Source: Apteryx mantelli (lineage: Eukaryota; Chordata; Aves; Apterygiformes; Apterygidae). From it: a DNA stretch of 64,000 bases. This document shows, in pieces, positions 37,001-49,000 of the stretch (within the stretch, counting starts at the first letter, position 1; each line of letters opens with the position of its first letter). A model generated the notes under the pieces. That model was not told where the DNA came from, made no database searches, and saw only the letters and a list, made by a program, of their open reading frames with translations. The stretch spans positions 44,018,501 to 44,082,500 of the forward strand of contig NC_089980.1 in assembly GCF_036417845.1 (NCBI RefSeq). Reading direction: 5' to 3'. The position numbers and the translations under genes were made by a program.

Positions 37001-38791
37001 TTTTGAAGTTCAATTATCATGTTTTCTTCCTTGCTTTCCCCACCACCCCAAAGCCCCCCCCCTCCTAGATTCCCAGTAAGCTGCCCACTTGTTCTCTGGG
37101 CTCAGAGTCCTTGAGTCCTGCACACTTCACCGTGTTTTTTTAATAAGGTCTCAGTTCCTGAGTTCCTAAGTTATCAAACTTTCTCCCCTTGACTTCAGAA
37201 GGCAAGTTTCTAAGTAGCAGCTCAGTGATGTTGGCAAATCTCTCTTCTCACTTCCTCCTGGCCTGCACTGTGCATTTCTTTTCCTGTGGTAGTCTCTAAG
37301 AGCCCTTCTTTCCTCTCCTGCTGCCAACGTATCCTGCTTTCCTGCTGCCTGTCACTTAACCAGCTGTACGCTTACGTTTGGATCTCTTTCTATTACAGTT
37401 TCTTGCTTTACCCCAAGGGGAACAACAAACGCTATTACACTTACTGCCTTCCCTGTAATACTACCATCTGCTCTGAACAGGGAGATAATTTGTTAGTGCA
37501 TGTTTGTTTATATGTACACTGTCTGAAAGGAGTGACAGTGCCCTCATTGCTGTAATGGAAATGCTGCTTTCAGACAATTTGTTTTGCTTTTATATTTTAA
37601 ACTGTGAATTAATTAATCATCTTGTGCAGTTGAAGACACAGGCTGGGTACGTGGTGGCATTGACCTGATTTACTTCTTATCCTGAATCTTCAGTCTAGTA
37701 ACAGGTTGTTTAACTATTTTGTTACTGGGCCTGGGTTCAGGAATTTGTATAAATCAGGTATCCCTGAGAAAGGGATCTCAGCTTCAAAGGGTCAGAAGAG
37801 TTACAGTCTTTCAGCACAGAGCCAAGATATGCTGGAAGGGCAGGATCCAGCAGAAAGCATGTATGCACCATACCCTGTCCCATATCTACTGCAGAACTTC
37901 TTACTCCACCCAGGGGAACAGGATAGGGGGATCTCTGACTGACAGAGACCTTTCTAGCCTGCTTGCATACAGTGGCACTGTCCTGAAATGAGATACAACC
38001 TTTTCCTTCCCCAAAACTATGTCATTTAACTGCTGCATCTCTCCTCCTGCTCAGCTGGGGGTTTCTAAACTGTCATCTCTTTGCAATGAAGGGTGAGGGG
38101 CTCATTCTGCAAGCAACTATCCCTGCTGGTGGGGCAGAGTTTCTCTTCCATCATATAAGCAGAGAAATAGGCTGTGTTGTGCCTCATAGGTAATAAACTC
38201 CTCTTCTCATTACAGAAAGTCACTGGAGAGAGAGAGAAACTTACTAATGACCAAAGCTGACAACTATGGTAAGAGCTTCATTAAAAATGGTCCCTCTGGG
38301 CTGGATGGGATCAGTGCTGCAGCTTAGCTTCCTGTTCAAGCTCTTGCCACCTCTGACTTCTGCCTTTGAATTTGGGCTCAACCAAACAGGGCAAGGCTGA
38401 GGGAAATCTGGTCAGCATTTATAAAAGGAATCCAGATCCTCTGTATCCCTCTTGAGCTGGAAAAAAAAAATTAGGTATCAGCTGATGGAGGGGAGTGGGG
38501 CAGGGGTAAGAGGTCTTTCAGGTCTACTTCCTGCACAGCACTTCCCATAATTATCAGCTCTGCATACTGATCCCAAGAGAACAGCCCCTGGGTTAAGGTA
38601 GCCTTGTTCCTATAAGACAGCTTTGAAAGGAGAGGTGAAATTTCTTTGGTGCTGCAGCTACAAGCAAGGCTTTTGTTTGTTTCCCAGAAAAAGAACTGAG
38701 TGTGCTTCGTAAGGAAAATCGCAAGAATGCTGCCCTTGCTGTGGCTATGGGCTTACTGATTGCTCTTATTTATGCCTGCTGGATGATGTGA
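27982..38791 (+). CDS. CCDC167: CCDC167, small coiled-coil tail-anchored protein (four coding exons)
   Basis: Coding exons 27982-28020, 35447-35541, 38216-38268 and 38688-38791 join in frame (291 nt) to a 96-residue protein. Human CCDC167 has 97 residues as I recall, with the same exon layout. All introns are GT-AG; phases are 0, 2 and 1. The protein starts MGKKREGLSVAWE and continues into a charged heptad-like region (IDGLEEKLALCRQSIEEV, then LERERNLLMTKADNYEKEL), a predicted coiled coil. It ends with a hydrophobic segment of about 19 residues (ALAVAMGLLIALIYACWMM) next to a basic RKENRKN stretch. That arrangement fits a single-pass C-terminal anchor with the coiled coil in the cytosol; this topology is inferred. 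The molecular function of the family is poorly known. The start is the first ATG of the homologous frame, just behind the CpG island. The gene is convergent with CMTR1. Confidence 0.93.
28021..28290 (+). repeat. G-rich minisatellite, 144-bp higher-order period
   Basis: Directly after the exon 1 donor come many imperfect GGGGTGGC/GGGTGGCC units. A 40-bp segment beginning CTCTGGGGTGGCC at 28041 recurs with one change at 28185 (CTCTAGGGTGGCC), giving a higher-order period of 144 bp. Runs of three to five G are dense on the plus strand, which is also the RNA-like strand. Confidence 0.85.
28598..28603 (+). terminator. Possible intronic poly(A) signal
   Basis: A canonical AATAAA about 580 bp into CCDC167 intron 1. 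It could end short promoter-proximal transcripts. No direct evidence of use. Confidence 0.3.
30590..30820 (+). repeat. CR1 LINE fragment
   Basis: Landmarks AAAGAGTAACAAGGATGATC, AAAGGTGTGAACAACTTGTG and GAAAGGGGATCTGATATAGG follow the order of a CR1 ORF2 3' region. Sense orientation, strongly diverged. Confidence 0.55.
32550..32665 (+). repeat. Possible old tRNA-derived SINE
   Basis: The order of a tRNA-like A-box region (GATGGTTCAGCATCCTGCTA), an intervening stretch, and a B-box-like TAGGTTTGTACCCCAAC resembles an ancient SINE head. No known family was matched with confidence. Confidence 0.3.
33090..33165 (-). repeat. MIR SINE fragment
   Basis: GTAGGGAAACTGAGGCACAG followed by TGAACGGAAAACATCTGGT is the reverse complement of the MIR core. 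Confidence 0.55.
34353..34366 (+). repeat. Poly(C) run of 14
   Basis: Fourteen consecutive C in CCDC167 intron 1. Confidence 0.8.
35115..35126 (+). repeat. Short GT repeat followed by 12 G
   Basis: GTGTGTGTGTGT leading into a run of about 12 G, some 320 bp before CCDC167 exon 2. Confidence 0.8.
35447..35541 (+). CDS. CCDC167: CCDC167 coding exon 2
   Basis: Acceptor TTTTTCAG precedes ATCGATGGG, and donor GTATTG follows. Encodes 31 codons plus two bases, IDGLEEKLALCRQ through REKLSPEG, the first half of the coiled coil. Confidence 0.92.
35542..38215 (+). other. CCDC167: CCDC167 intron 2
   Basis: About 2.7 kb with no recognised exon, RNA gene or named repeat. Confidence 0.75.
38216..38268 (+). 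CDS. CCDC167: CCDC167 coding exon 3
   Basis: Acceptor CATTACAG and donor GTAAGA frame 53 nt. Encodes the second half of the coiled coil (KSLERERNLLMTKADNY). Confidence 0.92.
38688..38791 (+). CDS. CCDC167: CCDC167 coding exon 4 with stop
   Basis: Acceptor TTTCCCAG. Encodes EKELSVLRKENRKN and the hydrophobic C-terminal segment ending CWMM, then TGA at 38789-38791. Confidence 0.93.
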
Positions 38792-39540
38792 TTGCACTCC
38801 AGAATTCTCCCTGCTGACCAGATGGCTCTCCTGCAAGGAGTTCTTCCTTCTCTCACCAACGTGCCTCCCCGCCATGGGTGTGAACGAGCATTTCACATTG
38901 CTGTTCTTGTTTATCCTCCCCAAGCCTCGTTGCAGGGATGCTTTCTCTCCAGGAACTGAGGGGTTGGGAGGCAAACTAGAAATCAAAGCACACTTGCAAT
39001 AAGAAAGGAGGTCAAGCAGGGTTCAAGGTGGAGCCCTCTTACCCAATATGCAGTCAAGACCCTCCTGGCTGATGCAGGAAAGCAGTACGTTCTCCCTTTT
39101 GAAGGCCTCTGGGTTGCAGACAAGTGCTCTCTGGGTCACCTTGTTGGTTGCTGTGCCTCAGCAATAAGCTGAGGAGACCAAGCTCTCTGGATCAAAAGGG
39201 AAACATGGCTATTGTGCCCTCAAACACAAATACATCCCCTGAGCTGATGCTAAATAGAGATCCTCTCTTCCTCCACACAAACTTACAGGACCAGAGGAAT
39301 CCTACCTTCACAAAATCAGATGGGAGGTGGGTATCTCTCTTTCTGCAAGCAGGTAGCAGCCAACTTGAGATCTTGGTGCTTGGACTTTGAAAGATCTGCC
39401 TACCTCTCATGTACATCAGAGCTTGTTAACCATTCTGTGCCTCCGAGAATCAGCATCTGTATAAAAGAGTTTGCTATCAACTCCCAGGTATGGAAGTGCC
39501 TCTGTAGGCTTTTAAATAAAGTAATTAAATCTAGTAGCTT
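38792..39540 (+). other. CCDC167: CCDC167 3' untranslated region (inferred)
   Basis: Runs from the stop codon to shortly after the first canonical AATAAA at 39515. The end is inferred from that signal and the T/GT-rich DNA behind it. Confidence 0.6.
39515..39520 (+). terminator. CCDC167: CCDC167 poly(A) signal
   Basis: AATAAA lies 724 bp after the stop codon, followed by a pyrimidine-rich region (TTTTCCTTTTTGTCCCC) and GTATTTTGTG, a plausible downstream element. Confidence 0.65.
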
Positions 39541-40841
39541 CCAGCTTTTCCTTTTTGTCCCCTCCTCTCCCCTCCCACCCGTATTTTGTGACAGGCTTCT
39601 CAGTCACTGTTCTGCTCTGTTCTTGTCCTACCACTCCCTGCTGGCATGCAGTCCACCCCAGTAAGCCTAGAGAGGACTACGTACTTGACATTCCTGGGTG
39701 GCAGCTCTCAGTAATGGGCTATTGGCTTATTGTGGCCTGGAATCTGCTTGAGCATTTGCTGTCACGTGTGCTTCCTTTGAGTGGAAAAGCAGCCTAGTGC
39801 AAGGCAGAGGAATGCCAAAGGCTGTAGACGGTGTCCTGCATTCCCTTCTCATTCTGATCTAGTAACATACAAAGGGGAGCCCTGAGGAAGCTCTTATTTG
39901 TCAGGAAAGCCTTTAAAAGAAAGGACTACCTTCAAAATTTAACTATGCAAGGCATTTTTCTCCCTGCACTAACACAAACTGCTGGCTAGGATTTTGTGGG
40001 AAACAAAGTAAACAAGCACCTTTGAGAACTAAAGGGGCTGTATTGATAATAGACAGCAAAAGCAGAAAAGTCAACACAAAATGATACATGGCCAATACAT
40101 TGTGCAATTAATGTACGTAAACATTCCCTTCAGCAAGACCTTCCTCATCCCCCTTCCCAGCATGCTCCCTCCATATTCAACCTGCAGCAGGGAAGCAAGT
40201 AGCTTGGTGGCTCATGCTGCCTTCTTGAAAGGGAGTTGAGAGTTAAGGTTCAGTGCGTCAAAAAATAAAAGCAAATTAAAATTAAGAGGAGCTAGAGACA
40301 ACAGGGCAAATAGGAAGCATCTGTTCATAAAAGCTAGCCTGCAGGAAAATTGGGTTTCTTTTATGCCCTCCAAGGCCTACACTTACCATGGTGTACTCCC
40401 TAGTTACCCTCCTGTCTGCCAGCCCAAAGGGGAGACCAAAGCCCTGAGCAGAGGACAAAACATTTAGCAAAGGAGCCTGGTAAAGGGAACAGCTTGCTTT
40501 GCTGGCATTATAACAGCCTCAAGGCAGTCAGCAGAAGTGCCAAAACTCAAATTACTGATTTAAAAAGCCAACCGTACACAGGCCTGGAAACCACTCAGCT
40601 GGAGGTGCTTTCTTGCCCACTGGGAGAAGTTCCTCCCTGTCCCTCATGGAAGTGCCTTTGCTAAAACTGCCAGTGACAGGGTCTTGTCCTCTGAGGGGAA
40701 GGCCACAATCTCTCTCATGTTTTACCAGGGCTTGAGAGCACAGGGGGTTGCAGTTCAGTAACAGCACACAGTCCCACAACTGCTCGGGTAGACCTACTGG
40801 TGTTTGGGGATTAATAATTATCAAGGGAGAGAGGGGGAACT

Positions 40842-40878
40842 AAAAAAAAAACAAAAAACAAAAAACAAAAAAAACAAC
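40842..40878 (+). repeat. (CAAAAAA)n simple repeat
   Basis: A-rich sequence with regular C interruptions roughly every seven bases. Confidence 0.85.
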
Positions 40879-41560
40879 ACTTCGGCCCACTTCACTACTT
40901 TTGGCTGGAGTTTGAACAGAAATATTCTGCGCACTATTCAGGGCTACCTATTTGTAACCTAACCTCCCACCAATGCCCAGCTTTGCCTCCTCCAGTTTCC
41001 ATACACCAACAGACCATGCCAGCTTCTGTGCTGCTCCCCTAGCCAGGGTTTGTGGTTCTGCAGTGTTGAAGCCTGTATACAAGTTTCCCTAGTACAACGA
41101 ACTGTAGCAGCTAAATTCATTTATGCCAAACAGTAGAGAACTAATGCACAGGTACATGGACAAAATTTGCTTGTGAAGACATGGAAGTGCTCCAGACTCA
41201 GAGAGCAGAGCCCACTCACATTGACAGGATGACATTCAGTGCATGTGGAGATTCAGCACAAAACCTATGCACAACATTGGGCCTTAGAGAGTGGAGGTGG
41301 GACTTTACAACATTCTGTCCTTGTTCTGGCCTCTTTGTGAGGGGTGCAATGCACCCGTGCACCTGTACTCCTGCAAGAGCCAAACTTTCCATGTCTCATT
41401 ATACACAGCTTGTTCAAATCCTACATGTGGGGATGGGGAGAAAGAAATAAGAATCTAAACAACTGCTATAGTTTCTGGGAGAACTATAGTTTTCTTTAAG
41501 GCACAGTTCAGGCAACCCCTAAATAAGTTTCTTCCCTACTGCCAACCTGTGTTTAAAGAC

Positions 41561-41598
41561 AGAAAAAGAAAAAAAAAAAGAGAGAGAAAGAAAGAAAC
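41561..41598 (+). repeat. A/G-rich simple repeat
   Basis: AGAAAAAGAAAA followed by AGAGAGAAAGAAAG, a polypurine tract. Confidence 0.8.
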
Positions 41599-42940
41599 TG
41601 CTGTCTGGCCATAAGCAGTCAACTGTGTGTTATCTTCTGATTTATATGGAAGACCTGGCAAAAGCCACATGGAAGCCAGAAGTGAAGGTAAAACATGCAA
41701 CAGAAGACAACTTTGAGCCCAGCACAGAGTGCATGGAGAAGTCTGTTGACACACAATCATGCTGAGAGTCACAGCTCTGTGCCTTCACACTCCAGGTGCA
41801 GCTCCAGGGTCAGATCAGACATGGAGGGTTTCAAAGACCACGCTGTCATTTAAAAAGGAAAGTCTAATATCCTTTCCAGTGGATATACTCAGGCGATAGG
41901 ATTTCTTCTGAAAAACCAACATGGTCAAAGTCAAGATCTCACTTCATCAAAGCCCTGGGTCTTTGTTAAAGTCAGATGTTCCCATCATTTCCTCTAAAGA
42001 CCTCCAGCGTCACAAACTTCCTGTGTCTTCCCTCCCGCATCTGCTTTCCTCCCTGAAGAAATGGGTAACAGTACCAAGTACTGAGTACCAAGAAAATCAA
42101 AGCACCTTGGTCTCAGAAGTACCATGAGGCATAGACACATTCACAAATTAACACCAGGCTGGTGGCTCAGGGTCAGTCACAGACCCGGAGAGGGGAAATC
42201 CTTGTCACAGCATCTTCTAGAGGTCCGAGAAAACCCTGGCACTTTACACATCAAAACTGTGCCAGGAACTCTCCTCTTATCACCTGGATTGACTTTTGTT
42301 CACCAGAATACCATCACATAGGAATTGCCAGTGGTCAGCCAAGTGCCTTGACAGCACAAGTGCTGGAGACACCAGCAAGAATACATACTTGTGTCCCAAA
42401 GCTAGCGTTCCCTAATGAGTTATACCCACCACTGGGTAGCAAAGGCCCTTGAGAAGGCCAAGGATACAGACAGCTGCTAGGAACAATGCAGGGCTACTTG
42501 AATGTGCTGTTCCCCAGCTCTGTCACCATCTGCTCCTTCCCACACTGCCAAGGAAGCACATGCCACCTCCGAAGAGTTCTGGCACACACAGAGCTCCACA
42601 AACCTAGCTGAATGTTTGAACAGGAACAAGGAAAGCTGCCAGCCCCTTGGCCTTATGCATGCAGTAGGTCAGGACAAAAGGGCATTAGGCCTTGGCTCCA
42701 GGAGTCTCCATGGGTACTCCTGCAGCAGGCACTACCTGGGCCACACACTTACATACACTGCCATCCCAGGCTAGAGCCTTGTCCTATGCCTTCTGCATAC
42801 CGCCCCTGGTTAGATCACCTCCAGGAAATCAGCTCTAGAGAAGACCAGGGATAGCAGTTGTGGAGTCTCCCCAGTCCAGCCAGTCCTGAAGAATCCAAGC
42901 GAGGTTCAGCACACCCCTACACCCCTCCTGAGTGCAGGGG

Positions 42941-43073
42941 TCAGGGGTAGTGCGCTTGGATGAAAGATAGGACATCCTCCTTTGATAGCTTCTCTGGATC
43001 TTGCCTTTTCTGAGAGTCATGCACTTTGACACCTTCCCCCCACTCCCAGAAGAGGCGGCTGTAATGGCAGACA
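42941..43073 (-). CDS. CMTR1: CMTR1 last coding exon (human exon 24)
   Basis: Acceptor GCCCACAG, then codons for [19 protein letters not shown] and on to [16 protein letters not shown]. Stop TGA at 42943-42941. Closes the WW-like C-terminus. Confidence 0.93.
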
Positions 43074-46000
43074 CTGTGGGCAGAGAGGAGAGCAAGATTA
43101 GTATGGCAAAGGGAAGGGAATAGGAAAACACTGTCACTGTAGCCCCAAAGTGCACTACAAAGACAGTTGCCCTGGCAATGGGAGGTACACAGACATGGTC
43201 TAAGGGGTACCTTAAAGGCCAGTACATTCATTCACCTGATAAACTCTAGAGCATTTAAGGTACAGAAACTTCCAAGCCTAAAGATTTCCATGGAAACAAA
43301 CAAGCTCCATTCAAGATGGTCAGTTTAGTATTTGCTGGAAGGAAACAGGTCATTAGGGAAAACCTACCTCCCCCCAAAGGTTTTCAGAGGATGAAATTCA
43401 AAGAATGTTGTTGCAGGCAATGAAAAGACCTTAGAAAGTCTGACAGCAGCAGCAAACAGCAGTCTGATCACTTACTCACCACAATCCTACTATAGTCCAG
43501 TAATACCTGTCTTACGGAGTTTAGCAAATGAACAGAACTTCATGCTGTAGAAAAGCACCTGGGATCACCCCTTCTTTCCCCAAGTGATATAACCAAGCCC
43601 CACCTGGCTGATAAGACTTTGGTCCTATAACACCACCTCTCACTCCATCCATCAAGCACAGCCTTCCCTCAGTGCATCAGCATAGTCCCAACCACAACAA
43701 AAACAGCTGCTAATTGCTGCTGACACAGCAGGCTTTAGTTTTGTACAATTACTGACACTTAATATTCACATAGCTTATTTAATGCTACTGTTCTAAGAAA
43801 GCAGTATTAGCATAGCGACAAGAGCACATGTCAATGGCTAATTGCACACACATTAGCACTCAGTAATGACAATACAACACATCCCTTCTGGAGTCCCACA
43901 CAAGCTTTCCCCATCCTCATCCATTCATGCTGGTCTACTTTTGAGAAGATGAGTGTATAGGCAGAACTAACCCCATCCTGAGGCAGGGAGAGAAAAAGCA
44001 CCATGTACCACTGCTTTTGCAGTTTTAAGCCTCTTCTATTTAGCTGGTTAAAGGAAGCTTACAGATTCCTAAGAGCACTGCTGTAAGCTAGATAAGGAGA
44101 TTCAGAGTGGGAGATCAGGACCTCTGTTTCATGTGAACATATACCTCGGAGGCACAGTCAGGGAGGGAAGGAAAGGGGGGAAAATCTTTGGAGACCACCT
44201 GAGGCAAGGTGTCCAGAGCGTCTCCACCCACAAGCCCTGAGCTGCCAAACAGACTCAGAATTTGCTGTCCTTAGGTGGCCTTGGCCTAGCACACAATAGA
44301 TACAGACTAGTTTCAGCAGCCACAGCGTTAATGACTGTCTAATGACAACCCATTTCCATCCTCTCCCAAGGAGCTGCTGCTACTTTTTTCTCACTTTCTC
44401 ATTAAACAACTCCCAGCTAGCTATAACTTGCTCCAGAGCCCAGCCTAAATGAACTGGGATTTGCTTTTAAATTAGCAACTTCCAACCAAGGATCTTAAGA
44501 TACTTTACAGTTGCTGGACTCAACTTCCATTTCTGTGGATGCAGAGAGGTTCAATAACTTGCTGCAGACAGGGAAATTAAAAGGGAAATGGAAGTTGCGA
44601 GAAGGTGTGTTATTCATAGCAATCAATGGCAAAATCCACCACAGATCAACAGTGTCCTAAAACGTGAAGATACCAGCTTCTGCAGCACACCCTGCTGGTG
44701 ACCAAGCTGTGCTTGCACTACAATTGACTGTAAGAACAGAGCACAGGCAGCCTGGACCCCCTTCTCAGTCCCCAGAAACAAGGTCTAGAGAAGCACCAAC
44801 AGTCAGGACTTTTTCACCACTTGACACTACTACCTTAAGACCTAAGCACTGGCCTGTTAGAGAGAACAAGGCAGTATACATGGGATGCATGAACCCTTGT
44901 GCAGTATCCTTCCATAGCCTCAGCTCTGGCAAATACTGAGGCTCGTACTCACTGAAAGGGTGCAATAGATTCAGAAGGGAGATCGTATGTTGAATTCTTG
45001 GTTATCTTGTTGAAGAAGAATTTTCTCCTGGATTTTTTGCTGTATGCCATTGTCCAGGGATCTCGGGGAAAAAACACAGGAACAAGACAGAAAATGGAAT
45101 GGGGGAAAAAGCACAACATAAACGCGTATAGTGAGAGCAGGGAGCAGCAATCTGTAAGAATATATTACGATCCCTCCCTTACTACCTTTCCCTTCCCTCC
45201 CCAACAAAGAACCTGTTGTGCAAGTTGTTCTCTATTCACTGAGAAAGTTCCCTACTCCCTGCATTTAAAAATGGACATTCTAAGCAGGATATTTCCATGT
45301 ACTATTACTTTGGAAAATACCTTCTTGGTGAAAGAATATGAACTCAAAAAAAAAAAGTCATCAGTCATGTAAACAAATGGAACTCCCCACACAGTAACTA
45401 ATCAAACCACAACAGAAAATCTTATCACAAAAAAACCTAAATCTTATCCCAATCCAAGCTACTCTCATTTCAAACAGATGTAACCAGTCTCTAACTACTG
45501 GAATACTCCCATTAATTTTTATCAAGTTACAACAAGAGCAAGCCTGGTCACTACTTTTCACTTGAAGATAAGGAGAAAAGGAAAATGAGAGCAGGGGACT
45601 CTCTCTTCCTACCATTCACTGTCCGTACAATGTAGAGTCCCGTGGGCACAAAGTGCCGGTCATCTCGGCCCGTGTAGGATAGCCGGGGTATTCCCCCTGA
45701 ACTCTTGATGACTTTCATCTCTAACCTGAACGTTGAGAAAAGACAGTGATAGAGATTGCCAAATGCAGTATCTCTTGTTTCTTCCTTCACTGTCCTCTTG
45801 CACACAAAATGCACCTGCACACCCTCTCCAGAATGTCACAGGGAAAACTGACAGCACCGCACGTGACAGGACAAATCATCACATCTCTGGAGAACTCAGT
45901 CTCTTGCCTCACCCCCACGTCTAGAAAAACCAGCCAGAAATCTCCATATAAACAGGCAGCAAGTCAAGTGCTGGAATGAAGGATCTATGATGATTTACCA

Positions 46001-49000
46001 TACTTAATCCAAATGGGGCTGCCATTTCAGGTGAAAACTCTTAATCTTTCAAGCCACTGGCACTTCTGCACACAAACTCAAGTGAAGCTTTCTTCTCTCA
46101 CACATCAAGGGAAAAGGCAAAGGATCCCCGGTGACAAGAGCTAAAAAAGATGCTGCTCCTACTACTGTTAAGCACACTGGTCACATCTGTGCATTAGAAT
46201 TCAGCAGGATGGTTCTCTGAATAACCAACACCCCAGAAACAGCAGCTATCAGCTGCAAGAGCTCTTCCCCCAGGGATTTGCAAGCAGACAAGCACATCCC
46301 TCCCACTCCTGTGCTGCCACACATGGTGGCTGATGTCTTCAATACGCCCTGAAGTGTCTCCCTTGCGCTGGTCACTTACCTCACAAAAATCTTCTCCATC
46401 TCCTCCAATCTGTAAACTTCCTTCACTCTGGAGAAAGCAAAAGCATGATGAAGCATGGTTAAAAAGTCTGAATTGTCCTCTTTTTCTCTCCCAGCTACTG
46501 GGAGCAGCCAAACAATACATTTTGTACAGCATAAGGTGGTCAAGCTTGACTAAGATTCACCTTCCTCCTCAGTCTTATGCCCCAGTGCCTTGTTTCTCCT
46601 GGCTTTCTTCCTTTCAGAAAACCTGACACCTGCACACTCACAGCTGGGTTGCTGTAGGCAGTATACAAATGTCCTCACTGCTAAAGCAGCTATGTATTTT
46701 TACCTCAGGCTAAGCATACAGATGAATAACAATGAAAGCCAATCACTTTTGCTTTCTCACAAAGTAAATCCACCAATACCAGCCCCAGACAGGAGATACA
46801 GTTCTGGCTTTGGCATGCTGGCCTTGCAGTAAAACTAAACAGCCTAATCTTTGCTGTGATTATCCTCAGGGACACCTCAAACTCATTAGTAACCCTGGGG
46901 TATAAAAACACAGCTTTATTTTTTTTAAATCATGAAAGATAAGTTGGAATCATCATTCTATGACAATGTCAATCTGCTTTTATTTTTATTGTTCTGAGAC
47001 ACACAAAGATAATCAGAAAATTTCAGAAGCACTGCCTCTGACCAGACATGCCAACCACCTATTTCCCACACACACCTACGAGCACCAGGCTTCCAAGGCA
47101 CAGTTTGAACAGAAGAGCAGCAAGAGGCCCCTCTGTAACCATTTCTACAGCCCTCTTTCTCAGTTCCCCTTTGGCCCTCCCCAACGCTTTTGACTCCAAG
47201 TGCTGTGACTGTCTGTCTTGAGGTTGAGATCCTACTCATGATCTATAATTAAGCCATTAAGCAGTGGTTCCACTTCCCCTCCCTCCAGCTTATTTCACAG
47301 TATCACAGCACTTCTAGCTAGACTGATAGCCTTCTGAGACAAAAATTGTTTTGTAAGCAATATCTATGTGATATCCACCACAACAATGCTCTGATGCTCC
47401 ACCATAGCAAAATTAACAAGATGGAAAGTCAGAAGGCAACCAAAGCTGAAGCCTCTTGTCAGGAACTTTCTTGGGATTATAACTAAAGCCTTCTCCTCAG
47501 ATTAACCCTTTGGAGATTGCAAGCGCTGGGGAACATTTCATTTATCTACTAACAGCGATTAAGCCAACTGAGTGTTAGACCTACTATAGCATTCATTTGA
47601 GATCGGCACCAGCCACTGCACCTATGATGAAGGCATGACTGCCTGATATCTGAAAGGAGGGGACAACTCCTCTTCTATAAACCTTATCTCGGCTTTCTAA
47701 AGGGCCTTTAGCCTCTTCCCAGTGAAGAGGCTGAAATTCATCATTCTGTTATGAAGTTCAACTGAGGAAAAGAGGAGTCACTCACCGAATGGGGTTCATA
47801 TCTGGCCGGCTAGGTTTAGAAACAGCTTTGACAAACTTCTCCGCAAGTTGAATCCTGAACCAAAATGAAAAGAGAATCCTGCAGTTTATCTAGACTTTTG
47901 GGCACAATAGGGAGGTACTGGATCCAGCAAAACAACTGATAAGACACCCTCATACGTGCAGATAGACTGACTCCACCAGGAACCAAAAGGGTATTGAACA
48001 ACACCTTTCTCACCCTGCCCTCCCAGTGCAGTGCCCAGTGAAAATGGCTATTATTCAGTAAAAATAGGTTTCCATAGCTCCTCCGCAAAACCATGTGCTG
48101 CTGAACACATTACATTCACGCACCAGCAGGAAAGCAGGACTGGCAGAGACATCATGCCACTGAGAAAGGAAAGACAGGGGCTCCTCCCTTCTCCTCAGCC
48201 AGTCACCAGCTGTGTTCATTCATATTCCCAGGATGATCAGTTCACCCAGACTCTGCCTGGCTCACCCCAGACCCCAGGGAACTAGACCTGCCCTGATACA
48301 CAGAGAAGGTACAGAAGCTCCACAAGAAAGAAGCTTCTCCAGAGCCTACATACCTCTGGTTGAAGTGCTGCTTTCGAACATCATTGCCATTCAGCACCAA
48401 GACATCCAGGATGTGGATGGCACTGATTTTTCTCTGAGCTTTCCCCTAGGAGAGCAATACAGAGACTTACTGCTCAGACTGTCTGTTGCTATTTCAGCTT
48501 TGCTTTGTAGTCCATTTTTTGTCAGCACATCATTCTCCTCTAGCAAGAAAGCACCTCTTCAGATATTAGAAGTACAGCAAATTCCCTGCAGCCTGTGGTA
48601 CAGTAACATGTCATCCTCCAAGAACCGTTATAGTTCATCTACACAGTTCCAGCTCAGGGAAGGGAAAGAAGGCAGGGCCACAATTGCCTGAAGGTGCTAT
48701 CACCAGCTCTCTGGCCCAAGTGCCTCATCAGGTATCACAGCGCAAAACTCAATGCAGTGCAGCATCCTCACCTGAGGTGCCAGAGGACAGTAAACACTCT
48801 GGCAGCAATGCCTTACACTCCAGGATCTTTTCCTAAAGCCTATAATCACTACCTAGCAGTTATGCACCCAAAAAGTCAGAGAACACATTAACTCTTGGTA
48901 ACAATGCCATCTCTTGCTGCACTTAGGACAAAAGCAAGTCATCTCCAAAGGGGGGGGGGGGGTTTCGAAATGTTGTTAAAAGATCATCTTCTATAGCCCT

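Larger units (their letters stand above)
39541..42940. other. Convergent interval between CCDC167 and CMTR1, including the CMTR1 3' UTR
   Basis: Part of this 3.4 kb must be the CMTR1 3' UTR on the minus strand. I found no canonical AATAAA or ATTAAA on that strand here, only variants such as CATAAA near 41117 and AATAAG near 39892. A plus-strand AATAAA occurs near 40265. A-rich simple sequence lies at 40842-40878, and a GA/A-rich tract at 41561-41598. Confidence 0.5.

Noticed and set aside
42835-43227. 130-codon minus-strand frame overlapping the last CMTR1 exon
   Set aside because: A shifted frame. The homologous frame ending IQAHYP at 42943 is the real one.
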